A stretch of DNA of 64,000 nucleotides, taken from assembly GCF_900168005.1 (NCBI RefSeq), contig NZ_FUYP01000005.1:62001-126000 (forward strand). Reading direction: 5' to 3'. Both the position numbers and the translations under genes were made by a program. Shown here piece after piece: positions 47,584-56,360 of the stretch. Every line of letters starts with the position of its first letter. Position 1 is the stretch's first letter. The notes beneath the pieces were generated by a model that saw nothing but the letters and a program-made list of their open reading frames with translations, was not told the origin of the DNA and did no database searches. This DNA comes from Sphingopyxis flava (GTDB lineage Bacteria > Pseudomonadota > Alphaproteobacteria > Sphingomonadales > Sphingomonadaceae).

Positions 47584-47669
47584 GCCCGGCGTGTCAAAAA
47601 TTTGCCGCGCGGTGCCATCTTTCCATGGAGATCGTCATCAACATATTGAAATATATCTATTAAAAATTC

Positions 47670-47685
47670 TGGCACGCACTTTGCT
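47670..47685 (+). promoter_or_regulatory. Sigma54 promoter of the fliE operon
   Basis: TGGCACGCACTTTGCT fits the -24/-12 consensus TGGCACG-N4-TTGC(A/T) at every defined position. It lies about 50 bases upstream of fliE, downstream of an AT-rich stretch (47636-47669) that could bend for activator contact. Confidence 0.85.
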
Positions 47686-47735
47686 TTCTTCTTTTGGCGC
47701 GTGGCGACCCGCCGCGCCCAGGACGGATGAGAGAG

Positions 47736-48080
47736 ATGAGCACGATCGACCAGAGCCGACTGCTGCAAATGCGCAGTTCGATCCTCAGCCAGAACCAGGC
47801 GCTGCAACGCGCTGCGGGCCGCGGCGCTGCAACCGGCGGCATCGAAGGCAGCGGAGAAACGCCCGATTTCGGTTCGGCAATCTCGGCCGCGCTGCAGCAG
47901 GTCAACGCCCAGCAGGGGCGCGCAAGCGACCTCAGCGAGGCCTATGAGCGGGGCGACACCCACGACATCGTCAGCGTGATGATCGAGCGCCAGAAGGCCT
48001 CGCTTGGTTTCGAGACGACGCTGCAGGTGCGCAACAAGCTGCTCTCCGCCTACCGCGACATCATGAACATGCCGGTGTAA
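47736..48080 (+). CDS. fliE: Flagellar hook-basal body protein FliE
   Basis: A 114-residue protein joining the MS ring to the rod. The C-terminal half has the FliE pattern HDIVSVMIERQKASLGFETTLQVRNKLLSAYRDIMNM. No signal peptide, as expected for a protein exported by the flagellar type III system. The ATG at 47736 is preceded by GAGAG; ATG 47727 would add three residues. First gene behind the sigma54 promoter; fliF follows after three bases. Confidence 0.95.
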   Translation: MSTIDQSRLLQMRSSILSQNQALQRAAGRGAATGGIEGSGETPDFGSAISAALQQVNAQQGRASDLSEAYERGDTHDIVSVMIERQKASLGFETTLQVRNKLLSAYRDIMNMPV

Positions 48081-48083
48081 CCG

Positions 48084-49730
48084 ATGGCCGATACCCAGAT
48101 CCTTGCGCCCGTTCCCGACGCCGGCCGCTTTCCGGTCCCCGCCCTTGCGGGCCGGATCGAGCCATTCCGCCAGTTCGTCCGCCAACCCGCGGTCCAGCGC
48201 GCGCTTCCCGCGATCGCGATGACTTCGGCGATCGGCATCGCCGCGCTCGCTTATTTCACAATGCAGGCCGCCCCGCAGGCGCAGCTGTTCGCGGGGCTCG
48301 ACGACGCCGACAAGGCGGCGGTCGCCGGCGCGCTGCAGTCGCAGGGCATTGGTCATACGATCGACCCCGTTACCGGCGCGCTGACCGTCGATGCCGACAA
48401 GCTCTATCAGGCGCGCATCGCCCTCGCGGGCCAGGGTCTGCCCAAGGCGCAGCCCAGCGGCGACAGCCTGATCGCCGCGTTGCCGATGGGCTCGAGCCGC
48501 GCGATCGAGGGCGAGACGCTGCGCGCCGCGCGCGAGGCCGACCTGGCGCGCACGATCGAAGCGATCGACGCGGTGAAGAGCGCGCGCATCCATATCGCCG
48601 CCGCCGAGCCCAGCCTGTTCGTCCGCGAAGACAAGCCGGCGACGGCCTCGGTCATGCTGACGCTGCAAAACGGCCGCTCGCTTTCCGACGGGCAGGTGCA
48701 GGCGATCCGCTTTCTCGTCGCCTCCTCGGTGCCCGGCATGAATGCCGATCAGGTGTCGGTGATCGACCAGCGCGGCGCGCTGCTGTCCGACGCCGCAACG
48801 TCGAGCGACATGCAGGCCTTTCAGCTCCAGACGCAGATGGAAGACCGCTATCGCCGCGCGCTCGACACGCTGCTCGGCCCCATGCTCGGCGCGGGCAATT
48901 ATACGGTCGAGGTCCACGCCGACGTCGACATGTCCGAAAGCCAGGCGACGCGCGAGAGCTTTCCCGAGAACGACCGGGCGCTGACCAGCGAACAGATCAC
49001 CAAATCGGTCAGCGGTCAGGGCGCTCCGCCGGCAGTCGGCATCCCCGGGGCCTTGTCGAACCAGCCGCCGCCGGCGACCAGCCTGTCGCAGACCCCGACC
49101 GCCGCTGGAACCCCGGCGGCTCCCGGTACCGAAAGCAACGAACGCGCCGCGCGATCCTATGAGGTCGGCCGCGAAATTTCGGTGACGCACCAGCCGCAGG
49201 GCCGCCTCCGCCGCGTTTCCGTGGCGGTGGCGCTCAATCAGGGGAGCAAGGCGCTGGGTCAGGCTGACCTCGCCAAGATCGACAATCTGGTGAAGGGCGC
49301 GATCGGCTTCGATGCTGCGCGCGGCGATATGGTCGCCATCGGCCAGCGTCCCTTCGCCAAGATCGAAGATGCAAGCCCCGCTTTCTGGGACCAGGGCTGG
49401 TTTCTGCCGCTGGTCAAGCAACTCGGCGCAATTCTTGCCGCGGTGCTGGCCTTTCTGTTCATCGGCCGTCCGCTGATCAAATCCGCGAAGGCGCGGGCCG
49501 CGGCGCGCGCCGAACGCGACGCCGCGCTCGAAGAATCCCTCCTCGCCGCCACCGACGCACCGCCGGCGCTCGGCAACCGCCGGGCGGAGCGCGAGATCAC
49601 GCTCGAAATGATCGAAGCCGCGCCGAGCTATGAGGCGCGCGCCAATCTGGTCCGCGAATTCGTCCGCCAGGACTCGGCCCGCGCCGCGCTCGTCGTGCGC
49701 CAGTTGATGCAGGAGGGCGCCCGTGGCTGA
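48084..49730 (+). CDS. fliF: Flagellar MS-ring protein FliF
   Basis: A 548-residue inner-membrane protein. One transmembrane helix lies near residue 45 and the second near residue 445 (LGAILAAVLAFLFIG). Between them are the YscJ/FliF ring-building domains (QLFAGLDDADKAAVAGAL; SARIHIAAAEPSLFVRED) and a Pro/Ala-rich loop at about 310-345. The C-terminal tail binds FliG, encoded next with an eight-base overlap. Confidence 0.96.
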   Translation: MADTQILAPVPDAGRFPVPALAGRIEPFRQFVRQPAVQRALPAIAMTSAIGIAALAYFTMQAAPQAQLFAGLDDADKAAVAGALQSQGIGHTIDPVTGALTVDADKLYQARIALAGQGLPKAQPSGDSLIAALPMGSSRAIEGETLRAAREADLARTIEAIDAVKSARIHIAAAEPSLFVREDKPATASVMLTLQNGRSLSDGQVQAIRFLVASSVPGMNADQVSVIDQRGALLSDAATSSDMQAFQLQTQMEDRYRRALDTLLGPMLGAGNYTVEVHADVDMSESQATRESFPENDRALTSEQITKSVSGQGAPPAVGIPGALSNQPPPATSLSQTPTAAGTPAAPGTESNERAARSYEVGREISVTHQPQGRLRRVSVAVALNQGSKALGQADLAKIDNLVKGAIGFDAARGDMVAIGQRPFAKIEDASPAFWDQGWFLPLVKQLGAILAAVLAFLFIGRPLIKSAKARAAARAERDAALEESLLAATDAPPALGNRRAEREITLEMIEAAPSYEARANLVREFVRQDSARAALVVRQLMQEGARG

Positions 49731-50754
49731 GCTCGACCCCGCCCTCGGCGTCGCCCCGGCCCAGCCAGTGGACGGCTCGGCGTCCGCCGCGATCCTCCTC
49801 ATGCTGCTCGACGAAAGCGAGGCGGCCGCGATCCTCAAGCATCTGGGTCCCGACGAGGTCCGCCAGCTCGCGAAGGCGATGTTCGACACCGCGAGTGCGA
49901 CCGAGAGCGAGATCGACCAGGCGCTCGACCGCTTTGTGACCCGCAGCCGCTCGGTGAGCGCGCTCGCGGTCGGTGCCGACACGCGCATTCGCACCGTGAT
50001 CAATCAGGCTGTCGGCAATGTCCGCGCCGACAATATTCTTGCCGCGGTTGCCCCGCAGTCGAGCGCGGCATCACTCGAGATGCTGCGCTGGATGGATGTC
50101 GATGCGATCAGCGCGCTGCTCGCCAGCGAGCATCCGCAGGTCGGCGCGCTGATCCTTTCGGTGCTCGTACCCGATGTCGCCGCGCGCGCGATCGAGACCC
50201 TTGACGAAGGACTGCAGGCCGATCTCGTGCTGCGGGCCGCGATGCTGAATGCTGTGCCGGCCGCCGCGATCGAAGACCTCGAAGCCGTCCTCGCCGCGGC
50301 CAATGTCGGCGGCCAGCGCGTCGCCAAGCAGCCGATCGGCGGCCCCAGCGACGTCGCCAAGATCATGAAGGTGATGCCGCGGTATCTGTCCGAACGGACG
50401 ATCCGCGCGCTCAAGAAGCACGACCGCCAGCTCGCCCAGACGATCGAGGAAGAAATGTTCGTCTTCGACAATCTGCGCGACCTCGACATGCGCAGCCTCG
50501 GGACCGTGCTGCGCGCGGTCGACGCCGCGCAGCTCGCGCTCGCGCTCAAGGGCGCCGACGAGGCGATGGCCGACCTTTGCCTGTCGACGATGTCGAAGCG
50601 CGCGTCGGAAACAATCCGCGACGAGATGGCCGAAATGACGATGGTCAAGCGCACCGACGTCGAGGATGCGCAGAAGAGCATCATGCAAGTCGTCCGCCAG
50701 ATGGCGGCGGCCGGCGAGATCGTGATTGCGGGCGGAGCCGACGATTATGTCTGA
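49723..50754 (+). CDS. fliG: Flagellar motor switch protein FliG
   Basis: A 343-residue rotor protein with three armadillo-like domains. The middle domain has the EHPQ motif in SEHPQVGALILS. The C-terminal torque helix has charged residues in EEEMFVFDNLRDLDMRSLGTVLRAVD that face MotA. The start is GTG, eight bases inside fliF. It links MS ring, C ring and stator; motA and motB lie at the far end of the region. Confidence 0.96.
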   Translation: MAELDPALGVAPAQPVDGSASAAILLMLLDESEAAAILKHLGPDEVRQLAKAMFDTASATESEIDQALDRFVTRSRSVSALAVGADTRIRTVINQAVGNVRADNILAAVAPQSSAASLEMLRWMDVDAISALLASEHPQVGALILSVLVPDVAARAIETLDEGLQADLVLRAAMLNAVPAAAIEDLEAVLAAANVGGQRVAKQPIGGPSDVAKIMKVMPRYLSERTIRALKKHDRQLAQTIEEEMFVFDNLRDLDMRSLGTVLRAVDAAQLALALKGADEAMADLCLSTMSKRASETIRDEMAEMTMVKRTDVEDAQKSIMQVVRQMAAAGEIVIAGGADDYV

Positions 50755-51358
50755 CCGCAGCATCGAAACCGGCTTCGCCCCGATCGCGCTGACCGCCGCG
50801 ATGGCGCGCTCAAGCGGATTCCGCCCGCGCTCGTTCGAGCCCGCGATGACGGTCGCCGAGGCGCCGCAGGAGGTCAGCGAGCCCGCCGCGAGCGAGCCCG
50901 CGCAGGACCCGTTCGCGCTCGGCCTTGCCGAGGGCCAGCGCCTTGCCGAAGCCGCCTTCGCCGCCGAGCGCCACCAGCTGCTCGCGCTGGTCGCCGCGGC
51001 CGAGGCGCTGCAGGACGAATCGAGCGAGGAGCTCGCGCAGATGATCGCCGAGACGGTCGAGCGGCTCGTCCGCCAGATCGTCGCCGCGGCGCCGATCGAC
51101 GCCGCCTGGCTCACGGCGCAGGCCGAAACGGCCGCGGCGATGATCGCCGAATGCGACAAGGCGCGCACCCTGTGGGTTCACCCCGCCGACGCAGCGCTGC
51201 TCGTCGACAGCCCGCTGACGCTGCCGGTCGAGGCCGATCCGTCGATGATGCGCGGCACCGTCCGCATCGAAACCTCGGCCGGCTGGATCGAGCACGGCCG
51301 GTCGGTCTACCTCGACGAGCTGCGGGCCGCGCTCGGCCGCGCGGAAGATCGCGCGTGA
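50747..51358 (+). CDS. fliH: Flagellar assembly protein FliH
   Basis: A 203-residue cytoplasmic regulator of the export ATPase FliI. An N-terminal disordered stretch is followed by a GLAEGQRLAEAAFAAER helix of the G-x-x-x-G type known in FliH, then a VETVERLVRQIV region and a C-terminal FliI-binding domain. Identified by motifs and by its position between fliG and fliI. The ATG at 50747 overlaps fliG by eight bases. Confidence 0.88.
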   Translation: MSDRSIETGFAPIALTAAMARSSGFRPRSFEPAMTVAEAPQEVSEPAASEPAQDPFALGLAEGQRLAEAAFAAERHQLLALVAAAEALQDESSEELAQMIAETVERLVRQIVAAAPIDAAWLTAQAETAAAMIAECDKARTLWVHPADAALLVDSPLTLPVEADPSMMRGTVRIETSAGWIEHGRSVYLDELRAALGRAEDRA

Positions 51359-52686
51359 CGCGCCGCCTCGCCATGACCGCGCAGCAGCTGCTCGCGCCGA
51401 TCGACCTCGCCAAGGCAAGCCCGCGCCGTATCGGCACGCTGGTCGCTCACGAGGGGATCATGCTCGAAGTCTCGGGCTTTCCGCAGCCGCTCGGCAGCAA
51501 TATCCGCATCAAGTCGGCAAGCGGCGATTATGTGAACGGCGAGGTCGTCGGCTTTCGCGGCCACCGCAGCCTCGTCCTGCCCTTCGATACCAACCAGCCG
51601 CTTGTCACCGGTGCGCCGGTCGAACCGCATGGGGCATCGAGCATGGTGCCCGTCGGCAAGGCTCTTCTGGGCCGCATCATGGATGCGCAGGGCAATCCGC
51701 TCGACGGCCGTCCGCCGGTCAAATCGCAGTTCCAGTGGCCGCTCGCCGGACGCAAGGTCAATCCGCTGCGCCGCGGGCGCGTCACAAAGCCGCTCAACAT
51801 GGGGGTGCGCGCCATCAACGGGCTGCTCACCGTCGGGGAAGGCCAGCGCGTCGCGATCGTCGCGGGGTCAGGCGTCGGCAAATCGGTGCTGATGGGCCAG
51901 ATGATCGCGGGCACCGAATGCGACGTGATCGTCGTCGGCCTGATCGGCGAACGCAGCCGCGAGGTCAGCGATTTCGTCGAAACCAAGCTGACGCCCGCCG
52001 TGCGCAAGAAATCGGTCGTCGTCGCTGTGCCCGCCGATCATCCGCCGCTGCTTCGCCTGCGCGCCGCGATGCGCGCGACCGCGATCGCCGAGGCGTTTCG
52101 CCACGAAGGCAAGAAGGTGCTGCTGCTGATCGACAGCCTGACCCGCGTCGCGCACGCGCAGCGCGAGATCGGGCTGACGCTGGGCGAGCCGCCGACGATG
52201 AAAGGCTATCCCCCTTCGGTCTTCGCGCTCATCCCCTCGCTCTGCGAACGCGCGGGTATCGACCGCGAAACCGGCGGATCGGTCACGGCGCTCTACACCG
52301 TGCTCGCCGACGGCGGCGACATCGAGGATCCGGTCGTCGATTCGGCGCGCGCGATCGTCGACGGGCATATCATCCTGTCGCGCACCCTCGCCGAGCAGGG
52401 CGTCTACCCTGCGATCGACGTCGCGCGCTCGCTGTCGCGCACCATGGCCGACTCGGTCGATGCCGCGCACCTCACGGCGGCCGCGCGCTTTCGCCAGCTC
52501 TGGTCGGCCTACGAGGAAAATCGCGACCTTATGCTGATGGGTGCCTATGTCGCCGGCGGCGATCCGGTGCTCGACGAAGCCATCGCCCGCCACGCCGACC
52601 AGCTCGCGTTCGTTACCCAGCCTGCCGGAACGCAGGTCGATTTCTCCACCTCTCGCCAATCTCTCATCGAAGGATATCCTGCATGA
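51355..52686 (+). CDS. fliI: Flagellum-specific export ATPase FliI
   Basis: A 443-residue F1-like hexameric ATPase. The Walker A motif GSGVGKSVL is at about residues 170-178, Walker B in KVLLLIDSLTRVA, and the ATPase alpha/beta signature in PPSVFALIPSLCERAG. It energises delivery of export substrates to FlhA/FlhB. The start at GTG 51355 overlaps fliH (GTGA) with GGAAG upstream; ATG 51373 is an alternative six codons later. Confidence 0.95.
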   Translation: MTRRLAMTAQQLLAPIDLAKASPRRIGTLVAHEGIMLEVSGFPQPLGSNIRIKSASGDYVNGEVVGFRGHRSLVLPFDTNQPLVTGAPVEPHGASSMVPVGKALLGRIMDAQGNPLDGRPPVKSQFQWPLAGRKVNPLRRGRVTKPLNMGVRAINGLLTVGEGQRVAIVAGSGVGKSVLMGQMIAGTECDVIVVGLIGERSREVSDFVETKLTPAVRKKSVVVAVPADHPPLLRLRAAMRATAIAEAFRHEGKKVLLLIDSLTRVAHAQREIGLTLGEPPTMKGYPPSVFALIPSLCERAGIDRETGGSVTALYTVLADGGDIEDPVVDSARAIVDGHIILSRTLAEQGVYPAIDVARSLSRTMADSVDAAHLTAAARFRQLWSAYEENRDLMLMGAYVAGGDPVLDEAIARHADQLAFVTQPAGTQVDFSTSRQSLIEGYPA

Positions 52687-53129
52687 CCACCCGTACCGCA
52701 CGCCGCAAACGTATCATCCGCGTGCGTTCCGTCGAGCATCAGATGGCGGAGGCCAATCTGGCGCGCGCCAATGGCGAGCTTGCCAACCTGGTCGAGCTGG
52801 CGAAACGGCTCGAAACGCTGCGCGTCGACCTCGCGATGGCCAAGGGCGAGGTCGCAGGCCGCGCGCTCAATTCGATCGGCGAGCTTGCGGTGCGGCTCGA
52901 CATGGCCAAGGAAAATCTGACCGCGCCGCTGAGCCACGCGAGCGCCCGCCGCGACCAGCTGGGCGCGCTCGCCCGCCGCGCGATGGCCAAGGAAGAATCG
53001 GCCGTGCGCCTGTACGAGCGCGGCCGCAAGTCTGCCGAGCAGGAAATGGAGCGCCGCAGCGACGCCAACCGTCCGCACCGTCCGCGCGGTGGCATGCAGT
53101 TGCGGCTGATCGAAGGCGGCATCGCATGA
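52683..53129 (+). CDS. fliJ: Flagellar export chaperone FliJ
   Basis: A 148-residue, highly charged, helical coiled-coil protein with Ala/Arg/Glu-rich heptads through about residues 15-135. Sequence identity to FliJ is weak, as usual; the assignment rests on size, coiled coil and position between fliI and fliK with ATGA overlaps at both ends. It couples FliI to the export gate. Confidence 0.8.
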   Translation: MTTRTARRKRIIRVRSVEHQMAEANLARANGELANLVELAKRLETLRVDLAMAKGEVAGRALNSIGELAVRLDMAKENLTAPLSHASARRDQLGALARRAMAKEESAVRLYERGRKSAEQEMERRSDANRPHRPRGGMQLRLIEGGIA

Positions 53130-54232
53130 TGAGCGCGCTGCCCCAGGCGCCCGCGCAGGCGGGGGTCGCCGCGATTCTCGCCGCATTGGGCGGCGGGCGG
53201 GCGGGCGAGCCTGGTGCCGGCTTCGACCGGCTGTTCGCGGGGCTTCCCGCCGAGCAGCCGATCAACGCCGCCCCGGTGCTGCCGAATAGCGCCGAACTGC
53301 CGCTCGACATTGCGGCCGCCCCCGTGCAGGCGAGCGACGCTCCTGCACCGCAGGTCCCGGCCTTGGCCGAGCCGGCGGCCGATGCCGCGCCGGGCGGGCA
53401 GCAGCCGGCGTGCGGCGCGACCGCAGCGGCGGCGCTACTCGCAGTGCTCGACAACGGCTTTGCTGCCGCCAGCCCTGCCGCGATCCCCTCGGGGACCACG
53501 GGAGGAGCCAAACTCGCGCAGGCCATCGACGCCCCCAAGGGGGGGGCAGAGGACGAAGGCGCACCCGCGGAGCCTGATGCCGCCCTCGACATGGCCCCGC
53601 TGCTTCCCGCGATCGCGTCGCCCGAAGCCAGACCGGCCGCCTCCGCGGCGACGGGGGCTGCCTCGCCGATCACCGCCGATGGCAAGGGCGCCCAGCCGAT
53701 CGCCCCCGATTCCGGCGCGTCGATGGCCGTGATCTTCACGCAGCCGGCCACGCACAGCCCGGGAGTCGTCGCGCCCGCAAGCGCCGAGCCGGTCGCCGAG
53801 CGCACACTCGATCTCGCGTCGGACGATGCCTGGATCGCGCAGCTCGCCTCGGACATTGCAGCAACGAAATCCGAAAGCGGCGACATCAGCTTTCGCCTGA
53901 TGCCGCGCCACCTCGGCCGTCTCGACGTCGCGATGACCAGCGATGATGCCGGCGTGTCGGTGAAACTCGACACCCAGCATGAAGCGACCGCCACGGTCGT
54001 CCACGCAGCTCAGGGCAAGCTTGTCGACGAGCTGCGCCAGCAGGGCGTCCGCGTCGTCGGCGCCGAAGTGACCTGCACGCCGGGCGAGACCGGTCGCCAT
54101 TCGCAGGGTCAGGGCCGCGCACCCGCGCATGACCCCGCCCACCTCATCGAAACCGCTGCCGAGCGCGTCGAGGCGCGCTCCGAACCGCATCGCGAAGACC
54201 GCGCCGCCGCACACCGCGGCCGCTTCGCCTGA
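53126..54232 (+). CDS. fliK: Flagellar hook-length control protein FliK
   Basis: A 368-residue protein. About the first 220 residues are Ala/Pro-rich and low complexity, serving as a molecular ruler. The C-terminal Flg_hook domain has GDISFRLMPRHLGRLDVAM and VVHAAQGKLVDELRQQGV. It is exported and switches FlhB specificity when the hook is complete. Two ATGs (53126, 53129) are possible; the first overlaps fliJ (ATGA). Confidence 0.9.
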   Translation: MMSALPQAPAQAGVAAILAALGGGRAGEPGAGFDRLFAGLPAEQPINAAPVLPNSAELPLDIAAAPVQASDAPAPQVPALAEPAADAAPGGQQPACGATAAAALLAVLDNGFAAASPAAIPSGTTGGAKLAQAIDAPKGGAEDEGAPAEPDAALDMAPLLPAIASPEARPAASAATGAASPITADGKGAQPIAPDSGASMAVIFTQPATHSPGVVAPASAEPVAERTLDLASDDAWIAQLASDIAATKSESGDISFRLMPRHLGRLDVAMTSDDAGVSVKLDTQHEATATVVHAAQGKLVDELRQQGVRVVGAEVTCTPGETGRHSQGQGRAPAHDPAHLIETAAERVEARSEPHREDRAAAHRGRFA

Positions 54233-54249
54233 ACTGAAAGGGTCGAGCC

Positions 54250-54858
54250 ATGACGAAGGACAAAGCCGAAAGCCCCAAGAAGGGCGGCAAGATGAAGAAG
54301 CTCTTGTTGCTCACGCTGGGCAGCGCGGTGCTGATCGGCGCCGGGGCGGGCGCTGGCATCTATATGGGCGGCGGGTTCGCTGCCGAAGCCTCGAAGCCCG
54401 AGGATCATTATCCCAAGCTCGTCCTGCGGAGCGAAAGGGGCGACGCAGAGCCTGCCAGCGAGGGCGGCAAGGAAGAGGCGCCGCCGAAAATCGGGACGGT
54501 GTCGGTGCCCAACGACCGCTTCAAGGTCGATCCCCGTAAATATGAGATCACCTATATCCCGGTCGATCAGGCCTTCACCACCAATCTCGCCGACGGGTCG
54601 GGCTTCCTGCAGGTCGGGATCAGCCTTGCCACCTTCTACGACGGCAAGCTCGTCGCCAATGTCCGGCGCCAGATGGTGCCGATCCGCTCGGCCGTGCTGA
54701 TGGTGCTCGCCGAACAGGATCCCGCGCTGCTCTCGACCTCGCAGGGCAAGCAGCAACTCCAGCGGCGACTGACCGGCGCGATCAACGGCGTGCTGCGCGA
54801 GAAGGAAGGCTTCGGCGGCATCGACAATGTCTATTTCACGAGCCTGGTGATCCAGTGA
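54250..54858 (+). CDS. fliL: Flagellar basal body-associated protein FliL
   Basis: A 202-residue single-pass inner-membrane protein. A lysine-rich cytoplasmic start is followed by one helix (about residues 18-40) and a periplasmic FliL domain with FTTNLADGSGFLQVGISLA and a final VYFTSLVIQ. It stabilises the stator around the motor. It starts 17 bases after fliK and overlaps fliM by four bases (GTGA). Confidence 0.94.
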   Translation: MTKDKAESPKKGGKMKKLLLLTLGSAVLIGAGAGAGIYMGGGFAAEASKPEDHYPKLVLRSERGDAEPASEGGKEEAPPKIGTVSVPNDRFKVDPRKYEITYIPVDQAFTTNLADGSGFLQVGISLATFYDGKLVANVRRQMVPIRSAVLMVLAEQDPALLSTSQGKQQLQRRLTGAINGVLREKEGFGGIDNVYFTSLVIQ

Positions 54859-55757
54859 CCGCGCGGACCAAATCCACGCGCCATGACGCCAAGGCGTCGC
54901 TGCTGCTGCGCAAAGCCGAGGATGATTACGCCTTTCCGGCGCTCGACGGCATCGCCAACCGCTTTGCGCGGTCGCTGCGCGATCTCGTTCGCGCGCTCGG
55001 CGCGCCGGCGGTGCAAGTCGAGCGCGGCACTGCGGAGCAGATGCGCTTTGCCGACTGGTGCGAAGCCGTCGGGCCGGCAATCTTCTGGCGCTATCACGCG
55101 CCGCCGCTCAAGGGTCCGGTTCTCCTTGCCGCCGACCGCCCGTTGCTCCTGCAGCTCGTCGACGTCTTCTACGGCGGCAAGGGCCAGCTCGTCGGCGCGC
55201 GTGAGGAGTTGACCGATGCCGAGGATCGCTTTGCCGCCCGGCTCGGCCGCGACGTCGGCGAACAGCTCGCTGCTGCGTGGGCCGAAGTGATGGGGATCGA
55301 ACCGCAACTCGACTGCGTCACCTGCGATTCGGAAAAACTCCAGGCGGTCCGCGCCGACGACGACCTCTACGTCCAGCGCTTCACCTTGCGCGGCGCGCCC
55401 TTCGAGGGCCGGACGATTCTCTGCGCCTATCCGCTTGCGGCGCTGCGCGGGATCAGCGGCGTCGAATCGATGCCCGCGCCCGCCGATGAGCCCGCGGGCG
55501 ACCCCGCGTGGACCGCTGCCCTGTCGCGCGCGCTCAAGGATGTGCGCCTGCCGGTGCGCTCCGTGCTCGCCCGCCCCGAGGTCCCCTTGACAAAACTTTT
55601 GTCTTTGGAGGTCGGCGATATCATTCCGTTAACCATACCGCGTCATGTCCCGATAACCGTCTCCGGCCGCAATTTCGCGTCCGGCAGCATCGGTGAAGCC
55701 AATGGAAACGCGGCCATCTTGATTGATCGCATCGAAAAAGGACCGGACCATGAGTGA
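54855..55757 (+). CDS. fliM: Flagellar motor switch protein FliM
   Basis: A 300-residue C-ring protein, somewhat shorter than the typical 330. The N-terminal CheY-binding peptide of enteric FliM is not evident; the protein begins TARTKSTRHDAKAS. The middle CheC-like domain and C-terminal SpoA domain (VGDIIPLTIPRHVPITVSG) are present. GTG start overlapping fliL. The weak N-terminus may mean a different CheY~P contact. Confidence 0.9.
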   Translation: MTARTKSTRHDAKASLLLRKAEDDYAFPALDGIANRFARSLRDLVRALGAPAVQVERGTAEQMRFADWCEAVGPAIFWRYHAPPLKGPVLLAADRPLLLQLVDVFYGGKGQLVGAREELTDAEDRFAARLGRDVGEQLAAAWAEVMGIEPQLDCVTCDSEKLQAVRADDDLYVQRFTLRGAPFEGRTILCAYPLAALRGISGVESMPAPADEPAGDPAWTAALSRALKDVRLPVRSVLARPEVPLTKLLSLEVGDIIPLTIPRHVPITVSGRNFASGSIGEANGNAAILIDRIEKGPDHE

Positions 55758-56085
55758 CATCAGCGAAGCCCCGAAAGCGGCGCGCGACCGCCGCGACAGC
55801 AAGAGCATCGCCGCCGCGCCCAATTTCGACCTGCTCGCAGGCGTCTCGCTGCGCGTCTCGGTCGAGGTCGGCTCGACGTCGATGGCGCTCGCCGACCTTC
55901 TGACGCTCGGCGAAGGCAGCGTGGTCGAACTCGACCGCGCGGCGAACGATCTGCTCGACATCTATGCCAATGGCACGCTGATCGCCCGCGGCGAGATCGT
56001 CAACGTCGAGGGGCGCTACGGCATACAGGTCGCCGAAGTCGTCGCGCCTGACCGTGCGCTCACCGGCTTCGAGCGGAGGTCCTGA
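55750..56085 (+). CDS. fliN: Flagellar motor switch protein FliN
   Basis: A 111-residue C-ring protein with the SpoA domain: FDLLAGVSLRVSVEVGSTSM, then LLTLGEGSVVELDRAANDLLDIYANG and the GEIVNVEGRYGIQV end. It packs with FliM and docks FliH. The ATG at 55750 is eight bases inside fliM. Confidence 0.95.
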   Translation: MSDISEAPKAARDRRDSKSIAAAPNFDLLAGVSLRVSVEVGSTSMALADLLTLGEGSVVELDRAANDLLDIYANGTLIARGEIVNVEGRYGIQVAEVVAPDRALTGFERRS

Positions 56086-56360
56086 TGCTCGAATATATCC
56101 TCCGCCTCCTGATCCTGCTGCCGATCGTCGGCGGCCTGGCGTGGGGGAGCTTATGGTTATGGAAGCGCGTCCAGATGGGCGTGCCGCTCGGCCAGCAAAA
56201 GCAGGGGCGCCCCGTCGAAATGGTCGGCGTGCTGCCGCTCGGTCCGGGCACCAAGCTGGCGGTCGTCGAATTCGCGGGACAACAGATCCTGCTCTCGGTC
56301 TCGCGCAACGGCGTGACTCGCCTCGCCGACAATAGCCAGGGCGATTTCCATGTCGGCTGA
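56085..56360 (+). CDS. fliO: Flagellar export protein FliO
   Basis: A 91-residue membrane protein with an N-terminal transmembrane helix (about residues 4-25) and a small cytoplasmic domain with [21 protein letters not shown] and QQILLSVS. FliO assists assembly of FliP rings. It shares one base with the fliN stop (TGATG) and overlaps fliP by 11 bases. Confidence 0.9.
   Translation: MLEYILRLLILLPIVGGLAWGSLWLWKRVQMGVPLGQQKQGRPVEMVGVLPLGPGTKLAVVEFAGQQILLSVSRNGVTRLADNSQGDFHVG

Noticed and set aside
47597..47616. TGGCACC...GGCA on the - strand upstream of flagellin 2 as a sigma54 promoter
   Set aside because: GG and GC are nine rather than ten bases apart and the -12 element does not fit; a sigma28-like promoter with the same layout in both flagellins explains the gap better.
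47580..50003. 807-codon frame on the - strand opposite fliE/fliF
   Set aside because: Covers the sigma54 promoter and two certain flagellar genes; composition is that of an antisense shadow.
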